28,981 nt of DNA from an uncultured Prevotella sp. (GTDB lineage Bacteria > Bacteroidota > Bacteroidia > Bacteroidales > Bacteroidaceae). Shown one piece after another: positions 16,720-25,567 of this stretch (position 1 is the stretch's first letter; each line of letters begins with the position of its first letter). The stretch is taken from assembly GCA_937877595.1 (NCBI GenBank), contig CALFIY010000003.1, positions 1 through 28,981 on the forward strand, in the 5' to 3' direction. The position numbers and the translations under genes are program-made. The notes below the pieces were generated by a model that did no database searches, was not told the origin of the DNA, and saw only the letters and a program-made list of their open reading frames with translations.

Positions 16720-17991
16720 ATGCTATACTATCTCTTCCGTTTCTTAGAGCAGTACGATATCCCGGGAGCACGCATCTGGGGATATATCTCCTTCCGTTCG
16801 CTGCTGGCACTGATCATTTCACTGATGATATCAGCGTGGTTTGGCGAGAAGTTCATCAAGTGGATGAAGCGGCGCAACATTTCAGAGACGGCACGCGACG
16901 CATCGATCGACCCGTTTGGCGTGGAGAAAAAGGGAGTGCCCACAATGGGAGGCATTATCATCATCGTGGCAATTCTCGTTCCAGTGTTGCTGCTCGGCCG
17001 TATGCGTAATATCTATCTTCTGCTGATGATTGTCACTACGGTATGGCTTGGCTTCCTTGGCTTTCTTGACGATTATATCAAAATTTTCCGTCATAACAAA
17101 GAGGGACTGAAGGGAAAATATAAAATAATAGGGCAGGTATCGATAGGATTCATCGTCGGGCTTACGCTATGGCTCAGTCCGGATGCCGTGGTAAGGGAGA
17201 ACGTAAGCGTAGCACAGCAGACGCAGGAAATGGTGGTGAAGCACAATCCGGAACCGGTGAAATCGCTGAAAACAACAATCCCGTTTATAAAAAACAACAA
17301 CCTCAACTATTCGGAGGTGATGGGCTTCCTTGGCAAATACAAGGTTGCCGCAGGATGGGTGCTCTTTGTGATAATGACCATAATAGTCGTGACGGCAGTG
17401 TCGAATGGTGCCAATCTCAACGATGGAATGGACGGAATGTGTGCAGGCAACTCCGCTATAATAGGTATTGCGCTACTCATTCTGACATACGTTTCGTCGC
17501 ACATCATGTACGCGGCATATTTCGATATAATGTATATACCGCACAGCGAAGAACTTGTGGTCTTCCTCTCTGCATTCATTGGGGCAATGATAGGTTTCCT
17601 GTGGTATAATGCCTACCCTGCGCAGGTCTTCATGGGCGACACTGGCTCGCTCACCATAGGCGGCATCATCGGCGTGTGCGCCGTAATCATCCACAAGGAG
17701 TTGCTGCTGCCGATACTTTGCGGCATATTCTTCATAGAAAGCCTGAGTGTCATCATACAGACGCAATGGTTCAAGTTGCAAAAGCGTAAGGGCATGCGTG
17801 TGAGGGTGTTCCGCGCCACCCCGATACACGATACGTTCCGCCGACTTGACTCACAACTTGACGCAACAAGCACCTACATTCTGCGCGGATGGCCAAGGCG
17901 TCCGTTCCATGAGTCGAAGATAACCATACGCTTCTGGATAACAACCATTATCCTGGCGGCACTGACCATAATAACACTGAAGATACGATAG
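16720..17991 (+). CDS. mraY: Phospho-MurNAc-pentapeptide transferase MraY
   Basis: Integral membrane enzyme that moves phospho-MurNAc-pentapeptide from UDP to undecaprenyl phosphate, forming lipid I. The 423-residue protein is longer than the ~360 of E. coli and has about ten membrane segments. Active-site motifs present are FLDDYIK (Asp117, Asp118), LNDGMDG (Asp235, Asp238) and FMGDTGS (Asp307). There is an inserted soluble loop at about residues 155-200. The HHH triad that follows API in E. coli MraY is not intact: here TPIHDTFRR (His370) is followed by an insertion and then PFHESKITIRFW (His397). I think this is a Bacteroidota variant rather than a defect. It starts 50 bases after murE and ends 39 bases before murD. 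Confidence 0.95.
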   Translation: MLYYLFRFLEQYDIPGARIWGYISFRSLLALIISLMISAWFGEKFIKWMKRRNISETARDASIDPFGVEKKGVPTMGGIIIIVAILVPVLLLGRMRNIYLLLMIVTTVWLGFLGFLDDYIKIFRHNKEGLKGKYKIIGQVSIGFIVGLTLWLSPDAVVRENVSVAQQTQEMVVKHNPEPVKSLKTTIPFIKNNNLNYSEVMGFLGKYKVAAGWVLFVIMTIIVVTAVSNGANLNDGMDGMCAGNSAIIGIALLILTYVSSHIMYAAYFDIMYIPHSEELVVFLSAFIGAMIGFLWYNAYPAQVFMGDTGSLTIGGIIGVCAVIIHKELLLPILCGIFFIESLSVIIQTQWFKLQKRKGMRVRVFRATPIHDTFRRLDSQLDATSTYILRGWPRRPFHESKITIRFWITTIILAALTIITLKIR

Positions 17992-18030
17992 AACAGAGTA
18001 CGGAAATCTCGAAAAAGTCATAATAGAGAA

Positions 18031-19362
18031 ATGAGCAAGATAGTGATACTGGGAGCAGGAGAGAGTGGCGCCGGTGCAGCAGTGTTGGCAAAGAAACAGG
18101 GCTACGACGTCTTTGTCAGCGATATGTCGAAAATTGCCGACCGCTACAAGGCGCTCCTTGACAGCCATGACATATCATGGGAAGAGGGGCGACATTCCGT
18201 GGAGCGCATTCTGCAGGCCGACGAAGTGATAAAGAGCCCGGGAATACCCGATACGGCACCCGTTGTAGCCCAACTGATAAAGCAGGGAACGCCTATCATA
18301 AGCGAAATAGAGTTTGCCGGAAGATACACCACGTCGAAAATGGTGTGCATTACGGGCTCTAACGGAAAGACAACGACCACCAGCCTTATCTATCACATCT
18401 TCCGCCGGGCGGGATATGACGTCGGACTGGCGGGAAACATCGGCCGCTCTTTGGCACTGCAGGTAGCAGAAGAGCCACATGAGTACTACGTGATAGAACT
18501 TTCTTCTTTCCAACTCGATAATATGTACGACTTCAGGGCCAACGTTGCTGTGCTGCTCAATATAACGCCCGACCATTTGGACCGCTACAATTTTGAGATG
18601 CAGAATTACGTTGATGCCAAGATGCGAATAATCCAAAATCAAACGCCAGATGACGCTTTCATTTACTGGGCTGACGATCCGATAATACAGCGCGAACTTG
18701 AGAAATATGACATAAAGGCTGTGAAGTATCCATTCAGCGACCTTAGGAAAAATGGCGTGATTGGATACATAGAGCAGGGACAGTATGTACTGGAGCAACC
18801 CACGCCGTTCAATATGGAACAGGAGGCGCTGTCGCTGACAGGACGCCATAACGTATACAATTCCTTGGCTGCAGGTATTGCCGCCAATGTCATGGGCATA
18901 AAGAAAGAGACGATACGGCAGGCCCTTGGCGATTTCCCCGGTGTGGAACATCGTCTGGAGAAGGTGTGCACCGTTCGCGGTGTGCAGTATATCAACGACT
19001 CGAAAGCCACCAACGTCGACGCCTGCTGGTATGCGCTTGAGGCCATGAAGACAAAGACAGTGCTCATTGTCGGCGGCAAGGACAAGGGCAACGACTACTC
19101 ACCGCTGATCCCCCTTATCAAGGAGAAGTGTGCTGCACTGGTATATCTCGGAGCCGACAACAGCAAACTCCATGACAATTTCGACGCACTGGGACTCCCC
19201 GTGCGCGACACACACTCCATGCGTGAGTGTATAGATGCATGCTATGAGTTGGCAGAGCCGGGAATGACAGTGCTGCTCTCGCCCTGCTGTGCGTCGTTCG
19301 ACCTCTTCCGCAATATGGAAGACCGCGGCGAGCAGTTTAAGGAAATGGCAAGAAACCTGTAG
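18031..19362 (+). CDS. murD: UDP-MurNAc-L-alanine:D-glutamate ligase MurD
   Basis: Adds D-glutamate to UDP-MurNAc-L-Ala in the cytoplasm. The 443-residue protein begins with a Rossmann-type dinucleotide/UDP-binding loop (IVILGAGESGAGAA). The ATP-binding loop TGSNGKTT is at residues 108-115. Further Mur ligase motifs are ELSSFQLDNM, NITPDHLDRY, GVEHRLEKV and NDSKATNVDACWYAL; the last is typical of MurD. Length is normal. It sits between mraY and ftsW, the canonical order, with gaps of 39 and 60 bases. Confidence 0.96.
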   Translation: MSKIVILGAGESGAGAAVLAKKQGYDVFVSDMSKIADRYKALLDSHDISWEEGRHSVERILQADEVIKSPGIPDTAPVVAQLIKQGTPIISEIEFAGRYTTSKMVCITGSNGKTTTTSLIYHIFRRAGYDVGLAGNIGRSLALQVAEEPHEYYVIELSSFQLDNMYDFRANVAVLLNITPDHLDRYNFEMQNYVDAKMRIIQNQTPDDAFIYWADDPIIQRELEKYDIKAVKYPFSDLRKNGVIGYIEQGQYVLEQPTPFNMEQEALSLTGRHNVYNSLAAGIAANVMGIKKETIRQALGDFPGVEHRLEKVCTVRGVQYINDSKATNVDACWYALEAMKTKTVLIVGGKDKGNDYSPLIPLIKEKCAALVYLGADNSKLHDNFDALGLPVRDTHSMRECIDACYELAEPGMTVLLSPCCASFDLFRNMEDRGEQFKEMARNL

Positions 19363-19422
19363 TCTCATTCAGGTCACGACAGTATTGCAAGCAAAGAAAA
19401 CAATAAGTCAAAAAAGGTTAGG

Positions 19423-20667
19423 ATGAATAAGAAAATCGGCAGAATATTCAAGGGCGACAAGGTCGTATGGATGGTGTTCTTTTTCCTCTGTATGATCAGC
19501 GTTGTTGAGGTTTTCTCTGCATCGAGCCACTTGACGTACAAGAGCCACAACTATATCGGACCGATTGTCTACCACAGCGGTATGATTATCGTCGGACTTG
19601 TCGTGGCTGTTGTGACGCTCAACATACCGTGCCGCTACTTCAAACTGATGACGCCGTTTCTTATGCTCGTTTCTGCGCTGACGCTGGTGGGTGTCCTTAT
19701 CTTCGGACAGTCCATCAACGGTGCCAACCGCGTTATCTCGCTGTTCGGGCTGACTTTCCAGCCTTCGGAGATAGCCAAGGGAACCATCGTTCTCGCCACG
19801 GCGCAGATTTTAAGTGCCATGCAGAGAGAGAACGGAGCCGATGGTCAGGCGTTCAAGTGGATTATGTGGATTACGGTGCCTGCCTGCGTGCTGATAGGAC
19901 TTGAAAACCTGTCTACCGCAGCGCTTCTCTTCCTCGTGGTTATTGTTATGATGTTCATCGGACATGTTCCTGGCAGACAACTCGGACGCCTCGTCGGTGG
20001 CATCACTGCTGTTGGCCTTGTGGGAGTGATGATGGTGTTGCTCGTTGGACAGGAACCGGTTTCCCAGGAGCCTGCTAACGTGGCAAAAACTGAAAAGGTG
20101 GCGAAATCATCGGGCAAATCAAAGGGAGTACTGCACCGTATGGGAACGTGGAAAGGCCGTATACTGAAATTCACACGGCCTGAAGTTCCGCCAGGAGAGT
20201 ACGACCTTGACAAGGATGCTCAGGAGGCCCATGCCAACATAGCCATCGTGTCGAGCGGAATAGTAGGCAAGGGTCCCGGCAAGTCAGTGGAGCGCGATTT
20301 CTTGTCGCAGGCTTTCTCCGACTTCATCTACGCCATCGTCATTGAGGAGTTGGGCATTGTGGGAGCAATGTTTGTCGTCATGCTATATGTGATTTTGCTT
20401 TACAGGGCAGCGCGCATATCGTCGCGCTGTGAGAACAATTTCCCGGCATTCCTTGTGATGGGACTGGCATTGCTCCTCGTGGTGCAGGCAACATTCAACA
20501 TGATGGTGGCAGTAGGCATAGTGCCGGTGACAGGACAGCCGCTGCCTCTCATATCGAAGGGCGGCACTTCTACAATAATCAACTGCGCCTACGTAGGCGC
20601 TATTCTCAGTGTTTCGCGCTCTGCCAAGATGAAGGACGACAAGGCGCAGAAGAAATTATCAGTCTAA
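19423..20667 (+). CDS. ftsW: Septal peptidoglycan glycosyltransferase FtsW (SEDS family)
   Basis: Membrane polymerase that links lipid II into glycan strands at the septum together with FtsI. The 414-residue protein has multiple hydrophobic segments starting at about residue 13. SEDS signatures are present: INGANRVISLFGLTFQPSE, HANIAIVSSGIVGKGPG, SDFIYAIVIEELG, and GQPLPLISKGGTS near the end. A charged loop of about 50 residues (about 205-255, with KTEKVAKSSGKSKG) precedes the conserved extracellular region. Its place between murD and murG marks it as FtsW rather than RodA. Confidence 0.94.
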   Translation: MNKKIGRIFKGDKVVWMVFFFLCMISVVEVFSASSHLTYKSHNYIGPIVYHSGMIIVGLVVAVVTLNIPCRYFKLMTPFLMLVSALTLVGVLIFGQSINGANRVISLFGLTFQPSEIAKGTIVLATAQILSAMQRENGADGQAFKWIMWITVPACVLIGLENLSTAALLFLVVIVMMFIGHVPGRQLGRLVGGITAVGLVGVMMVLLVGQEPVSQEPANVAKTEKVAKSSGKSKGVLHRMGTWKGRILKFTRPEVPPGEYDLDKDAQEAHANIAIVSSGIVGKGPGKSVERDFLSQAFSDFIYAIVIEELGIVGAMFVVMLYVILLYRAARISSRCENNFPAFLVMGLALLLVVQATFNMMVAVGIVPVTGQPLPLISKGGTSTIINCAYVGAILSVSRSAKMKDDKAQKKLSV

Positions 20668-20690
20668 TTCCTATATATATAAATAAGGTG

Positions 20691-21842
20691 ATGAGTGAAC
20701 TGCGAGTCATAGTAAGTGGAGGCGGCACCGGTGGGCACATTTTCCCTGCGGTGTCTATCGCCAATGCAGTGAAGCGATTACGTCCCGACGCCGAGATACT
20801 TTTTGTCGGTGCTCTGGGCAGAATGGAAATGCAGCGTGTGCCAGCCGCAGGCTATGAAATAAAGGGGCTTCCCATTCGTGGATTTTTCCGTCCGCTTTGG
20901 AAGCCGGCCAATATAGGTGTTGCGTTAGACTATCTGCGCAGCAAATGGATGGCAAAAAAGTTGTTGCGTAAGTTCCGCCCTCAGGTGGCTGTCGGCGTAG
21001 GCGGATATGCCAGCAGTGCAGCGCTTGGCGCTGCTGAGAGCCTTGGTATTCCGACACTGCTGCAAGAGCAGAACAGTTACGCAGGGCTTGCCAATAAACA
21101 GTTGGCACGCAAAGCCAGCAAGATTTGCGTTGCCTACGATGGAATGGAGCGTTTCTTCCCTGCCGACAGGATTATAAAGACAGGCAATCCGGTGCGCCAG
21201 CAGTTGCTCGAAACAGCGCTGAGCAAGGCGGACGCAGTGCGCTCCTTTGGGTTCGACCCGCAGAGGCCCACAATACTCATCGTCGGCGGAAGCCTTGGAG
21301 CCCGTACCCTCAACGAGAGCGTTATGCAGTATCTCGAAATGATAGAGCAGAGCGATGTACAGATTATTTGGCAGACGGGCAAGATTTACCATGACGAGAT
21401 GAAGCGTCGTGTTGCCGACTACGTGTCGTCACACGGGGCTACGTCGTCGCTCCTTGACTCCCGTCTCGTCGTTACCGATTTCATTAGCGACATGGGCGCA
21501 GCCTATAAGGCCGCCGACCTTGTTGTCAGCCGTGCCGGAGCCAGCAGTATCTCTGAGTTCTGCCTCATTGGCAAGCCTGTGATACTCGTCCCGTCGCCCA
21601 ATGTGGCCGAAGACCATCAGACAAAGAATGCCATGGCGCTGTCTACGCGCGACAGTGCACTGCTCGTCAGGGACGGCGATGCGCGCAAACTCCTTCTGCC
21701 GCTTGCCATCGACACGGTGAAAGATGCCGCGAAGTTACAGCAGTTGAGCGAGAACATAAAGAAGATGGCACTTCCTGATGCCGCAGAGATAATAGCACGC
21801 GAGGTAATTGCCCTTGCGTCGAAAACACAAGAGAAGATATGA
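20691..21842 (+). CDS. murG: UDP-GlcNAc:lipid I N-acetylglucosaminyltransferase MurG
   Basis: Peripheral membrane GT28 enzyme that adds GlcNAc to lipid I to form lipid II. The ATG at 20691 is taken as start; the GTG one codon earlier is possible. The product has 383 residues with the N-terminal glycine-rich loop SGGGTGGHIFPA (residues 9-20), a second loop VGVGGYASSAA, the C-terminal nucleotide-sugar region GGSLGARTLNES, and VSRAGASSISEF with VPSPNVAEDHQTKNA, which bind UDP-GlcNAc. The TGA stop overlaps the murC start by four bases (ATGA), indicating translational coupling. Confidence 0.96.
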   Translation: MSELRVIVSGGGTGGHIFPAVSIANAVKRLRPDAEILFVGALGRMEMQRVPAAGYEIKGLPIRGFFRPLWKPANIGVALDYLRSKWMAKKLLRKFRPQVAVGVGGYASSAALGAAESLGIPTLLQEQNSYAGLANKQLARKASKICVAYDGMERFFPADRIIKTGNPVRQQLLETALSKADAVRSFGFDPQRPTILIVGGSLGARTLNESVMQYLEMIEQSDVQIIWQTGKIYHDEMKRRVADYVSSHGATSSLLDSRLVVTDFISDMGAAYKAADLVVSRAGASSISEFCLIGKPVILVPSPNVAEDHQTKNAMALSTRDSALLVRDGDARKLLLPLAIDTVKDAAKLQQLSENIKKMALPDAAEIIAREVIALASKTQEKI

Positions 21843-23230
21843 CAATGCAAGATATAAAAGCGGTCTACTTTGTAGGAGCCGGCGGAATAGGCATGAGCGC
21901 CATTGCGCGCTATTTTATCAGCCGTGGACTCGTAGTGGCCGGATACGACAAGACGCCCTCCGAACTCACTCGTCGCCTGGAGCGTGAGGGAATGCTTATT
22001 CACTACGACGAGAACGTTGACGAGATACCCCATGCCTGCCGCCAGAAGCAGTCGTGCCTCGTGGTCTACACACCGGCCATTCCTGCCGACCACAAGGAAC
22101 TTGTGTATTTCCGTCAGAATGGCTTCGAGATACAGAAGCGCGCGCAGGTGCTCGGCACCCTCACCCGTCACCACAAGGGGCTCTGCGTTGCAGGCACCCA
22201 CGGCAAGACCACCACGTCTACCATGTGTGCCCACATCATGCATCAGAGCCATCTCAACTGCAATGCCTTCCTTGGCGGAATTTCGAAGAACTACGGTACA
22301 AACTACATACTCTCCGACAGCGATTACGTGGTGATAGAGGCCGATGAATTCGACCGTTCTTTCCACTGGTTGCAGCCCTATATGTCGGTAATAACGTCTA
22401 CCGATCCCGACCACCTCGACATCTATGGCACAAAAGAGGCGTATCTGGAGAGTTTCCGCCACTACACGGAACTGATACAGCCTGAGGGAGCGCTGATAGT
22501 GCACCGCGCTCTGGAAATGAAGGAGAGCCTGCAGCCAGGAGTCAGCCGCTACGACTATTCGCTCAACGAGGGCGACTTCCATGCAGAGAATATCGTCATA
22601 GAAAACGGCGAGATAACCTTCGACTTCGTTTCGCCGATAGAAACGGTGCGCGGCGTGGTGCTCGGACAGCCTGTTCCCATAAATATCGAGAACGGCATTG
22701 CAGCCATGGCGATGGCACAACTTGCCGGATGCACTGCCGACGAACTGCTTTACGGCATGCGCACTTTCAGCGGTGTGGAACGCCGTTTCGACTACAAGAT
22801 ACGCACTCCGCAACTGGTGTTCCTCAGCGACTATGCGCACCATCCGAAGGAGATACTGCAGAGCGCGCGAAGCATACGCCAGTTGTACAGCGACCGCAAG
22901 ATCACCGCAATTTTCCAGCCACATCTATATACGCGTACGCGCGACTTCTATCGCGAGTTTGCCGACGCTCTGAGTCTGCTGGATGAGGTGATACTTACCG
23001 AAATATACCCTGCACGCGAACTGCCAATCGAGGGAGTGACGTCGCAACTCATCTACGACAATCTGCAGCCCGGCGTGGAGAAGCAGATGATACGCAAGGA
23101 CGACGTGATGCAGTTGGTGAAGAGCCGTACCTTCGATGTGCTTATCGTACTCGGAGCCGGCGACTTGGACAACCTCGTGCCACAGATGGCAAAGGAACTG
23201 TCAAAAAACACAGCCGCGCCAAAGGCATAG
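21839..23230 (+). CDS. murC: UDP-MurNAc:L-alanine ligase MurC
   Basis: First Mur ligase of the pathway, joining L-alanine to UDP-MurNAc. The 463-residue protein has the N-terminal UDP-binding loop VGAGGIGMSAIA (from residue 12), the ATP-binding loop AGTHGKTT at residues 118-125, the central motif VIEADEFDRSF, TSTDPDHLDIYG, and the C-terminal DYAHHPKEI typical of MurC. The ATG overlaps the murG stop by four bases. murG-murC-ftsQ is the common order in Bacteroidota. Confidence 0.96.
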   Translation: MTMQDIKAVYFVGAGGIGMSAIARYFISRGLVVAGYDKTPSELTRRLEREGMLIHYDENVDEIPHACRQKQSCLVVYTPAIPADHKELVYFRQNGFEIQKRAQVLGTLTRHHKGLCVAGTHGKTTTSTMCAHIMHQSHLNCNAFLGGISKNYGTNYILSDSDYVVIEADEFDRSFHWLQPYMSVITSTDPDHLDIYGTKEAYLESFRHYTELIQPEGALIVHRALEMKESLQPGVSRYDYSLNEGDFHAENIVIENGEITFDFVSPIETVRGVVLGQPVPINIENGIAAMAMAQLAGCTADELLYGMRTFSGVERRFDYKIRTPQLVFLSDYAHHPKEILQSARSIRQLYSDRKITAIFQPHLYTRTRDFYREFADALSLLDEVILTEIYPARELPIEGVTSQLIYDNLQPGVEKQMIRKDDVMQLVKSRTFDVLIVLGAGDLDNLVPQMAKELSKNTAAPKA

Positions 23231-23281
23231 CGGAAAACATCCATTAAGATACCCCACAAAAAGCAAATCAGTCACAAGACA

Positions 23282-24028
23282 ATGCCACAATTCAACTGGA
23301 AGAAGATAGCACTCGTAGCAGCCGACATCGCGTTGGCGGCCTACCTGTTCTTGGCCGTGACGGCATTCAACAACCCCGACGACCAGTCGGCCGTGTGTAC
23401 CAAAGTAGATATAGCGATAGAAGATGCTGTTGTGGAGGGATTTCTCGGTGAGAATGAGATAAAGGCGCAACTTAAAAAGTCGCACATCTTCCCTCAGGGT
23501 CAGCCTATGAAGGAAGTTGACGTTCGTAAAATAGAAGAAACGCTTCTTGGCAACCCTTTTGTCGACAGGGTTCAGTGCTATAAGACCCAGGGCGGCCATG
23601 TACGCATAGTGATTGCGCAGCGTCTGCCGGTGATGAGAGTCAAGGCAGCAAACGGCGACGACTATTACATAGACAGTTCGGGCGCTGTGATGCCCAACAC
23701 GCGCTATGCCAGCAATCTCGTAGTGGCAACTGGCGAGGTGTCGCGTCTGTATGCTCAGCGCACGCTGGCCAGGATAGGCAATATGCTGCTTCAGGATAAT
23801 TTCTGGAAGAGCCAGGTGGAGCAGTTGAACGTTCTGCCCGACGGCTCCTTGGAGATGGTGCCCCGTGTAGGCAACCACATTGTCTTCCTTGGCGAGCCCG
23901 TCAATCTCAACAAGAAACTGGAGCGTCTCAAACAGTTCTATATCCACGGCCTTAGCGTTGCCGGTTGGAATAAGTACCGTTACATCAATGTGGAATTCGA
24001 CAATCAGATAATCTGTAAGAAACGATAA
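23282..24028 (+). CDS. ftsQ: Cell division protein FtsQ
   Basis: Bitopic division protein that recruits the FtsL and FtsW/FtsI module. The 248-residue protein has a short cytoplasmic start, one membrane segment at about residues 9-28 (ALVAADIALAAYLFLAVTAF), and a periplasmic part. Residues about 35-110 fit a POTRA domain (VRKIEETLLGNPFVDRVQCY, then VRIVIAQRLPVMRV), followed by the FtsQ beta domain (DDYYIDSSGAVMP ... GWNKYRYINVEFDNQIIC). Similarity is modest, as usual for FtsQ, but position between murC and ftsA makes the assignment secure. Confidence 0.9.
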   Translation: MPQFNWKKIALVAADIALAAYLFLAVTAFNNPDDQSAVCTKVDIAIEDAVVEGFLGENEIKAQLKKSHIFPQGQPMKEVDVRKIEETLLGNPFVDRVQCYKTQGGHVRIVIAQRLPVMRVKAANGDDYYIDSSGAVMPNTRYASNLVVATGEVSRLYAQRTLARIGNMLLQDNFWKSQVEQLNVLPDGSLEMVPRVGNHIVFLGEPVNLNKKLERLKQFYIHGLSVAGWNKYRYINVEFDNQIICKKR

Positions 24029-24045
24029 TAAAAACAAAATCTAAT

Positions 24046-25500
24046 ATGGTATCAAAAGAATTTGTGGTAGCCATCGAGTTGGGGTCGTCAAAGATCACCG
24101 GCATTGCAGGCAAGAAGAATTTAGACGGTAGCATACATGTGCTCGCCGTGGTGCGTGAAGACTCCTCTTCTTTTATCAGGAAGGGATATGTCTACAATAT
24201 CGACAAGACAGCCCAGTGTCTTTCCTCTATCATCAGCAAACTCGAGAAAACTCTCAAGACCAGCATCACACAGGTCTTTGTCGGAGTGGGCGGACAGTCT
24301 ATCCGCTCCGTGCGCAATGTCATCACAAAGGAATTGCCTGCCGACACTCAGGTCAGCCAGGCTATGGTTTCCGAACTGATGGATGCCAACCGCAGCATGA
24401 AATATCCTGATCAGGAAATACTCGATGCCGCCGAGCAGGAGTACAAAGTCGATACTCAGTACCAACTTGACCCTGTCGGAATACAGTGTTCGCACATAGA
24501 GGGCAACTTCCTGAATATCCTGCAGCGCAAGACATTCTTCAAAAACCTCAATCTCTGCTTCGAGACGGCAGGCATCAATGTAGCCGAGATGTATCTCGCT
24601 CCGCTCGCCCTTGCCGACAGCGTCCTCACCGAGGCAGAGAAGCGCTCCGGATGTGCCCTTGTCGACATGGGAGCCGACACCACCACCGTCAGCGTCTATT
24701 TCAAGAACGTGCTGCGCCATCTCGCCGTCATTCCCCTTGGCGGCAACCATATAACAAAGGACATCGCCTCCCTGCAGATGGAAGAGAGCGATGCCGAGAA
24801 GATGAAACTCAAGTATGCCTCGGCATTTACCGACAACAACGACATTGACAATAACCTCAAACTCAACATCGACGCCGACCACACCGTTGATAGCCGCACT
24901 TTCATAGAGATTGTCGAAGGTCGTATGGAAGAGATTATCGCCAATGTGTGGTGCCAGATACCCGACGAGTACTGCGACAAACTCCTTGGTGGCATCGTGA
25001 TTACCGGTGGCGCTTCCAACATCCGCGACATCGAGAAGGCCTTCCAGAACTACACACATGTCGAGAAGGTGCGCCTTGCCAAGTTTGTCACCCAGACTAT
25101 CACCTCCGTCCAGCCCGACCTTACGCTCAAGGACGGCAGCATGAATACCGTTCTCGGCCTTCTTGCCAAGGGCGACATGAACTGCGCCGGTCAGGAGATG
25201 AGCAGCAGCAACGACCTCTTTGCTTCCAACAAGCCTGGCGACGTTGCCGCCGAAACCCGCAAGCCCCGTCAGCCCAGCGAGTTGTCTGCCGGTGTGGTGC
25301 GTACCGCCGAGGAGATACGCCGCGCCGAGGATGAGGCTCGTGCCAAGAAAGAGGAGGAAGACCGCATAGCACGCGAGAAAGCCGAAGAGGAGGCTCGCGA
25401 GGCCGAGCGCATCCGCCGCGAGAACAATCCTTTCAACAAGATGGGCCGCAAACTCAAGAAGTTTGCCATGATGATGGTTGCCGACGACTCCGAGGAGTAG
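24046..25500 (+). CDS. ftsA: Cell division protein FtsA with extended charged C-terminus
   Basis: Actin-like ATPase that tethers FtsZ to the membrane. The 484-residue protein has the phosphate-1 loop IELGSSKITGI (10-20), the FtsA 1C subdomain (about 85-160), phosphate-2 loop LVDMGADTTTVSVY (205-218) and adenosine motif GGIVITGGASNI (315-326). After the fold ends near residue 380 come a low-complexity linker, an Ala/Glu/Arg-rich helical stretch at about 418-460 (probable coiled coil or single helix), and a basic amphipathic segment at 461-478 (NPFNKMGRKLKKFAMMMV) expected to bind the membrane. It is about 60 residues longer than E. coli FtsA because of the linker. Confidence 0.94.
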   Translation: MVSKEFVVAIELGSSKITGIAGKKNLDGSIHVLAVVREDSSSFIRKGYVYNIDKTAQCLSSIISKLEKTLKTSITQVFVGVGGQSIRSVRNVITKELPADTQVSQAMVSELMDANRSMKYPDQEILDAAEQEYKVDTQYQLDPVGIQCSHIEGNFLNILQRKTFFKNLNLCFETAGINVAEMYLAPLALADSVLTEAEKRSGCALVDMGADTTTVSVYFKNVLRHLAVIPLGGNHITKDIASLQMEESDAEKMKLKYASAFTDNNDIDNNLKLNIDADHTVDSRTFIEIVEGRMEEIIANVWCQIPDEYCDKLLGGIVITGGASNIRDIEKAFQNYTHVEKVRLAKFVTQTITSVQPDLTLKDGSMNTVLGLLAKGDMNCAGQEMSSSNDLFASNKPGDVAAETRKPRQPSELSAGVVRTAEEIRRAEDEARAKKEEEDRIAREKAEEEAREAERIRRENNPFNKMGRKLKKFAMMMVADDSEE

Positions 25501-25567
25501 TCGCTTTTTCCATTCATCCATTCTGAGAGCAAACACATTATTTACAACAGAAAACAGACATATAGAT

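Noticed and set aside
17800..17991. MraY considered degenerate because the HHH triad is missing
   Set aside because: All catalytic aspartates and the full length are intact, and the gene sits in an intact essential operon; a lineage variant is more likely.
21617..22924. Open frame of 435 codons on the - strand opposite murG/murC
   Set aside because: Antisense to two well-supported genes, no motif and no promoter; treated as a shadow.
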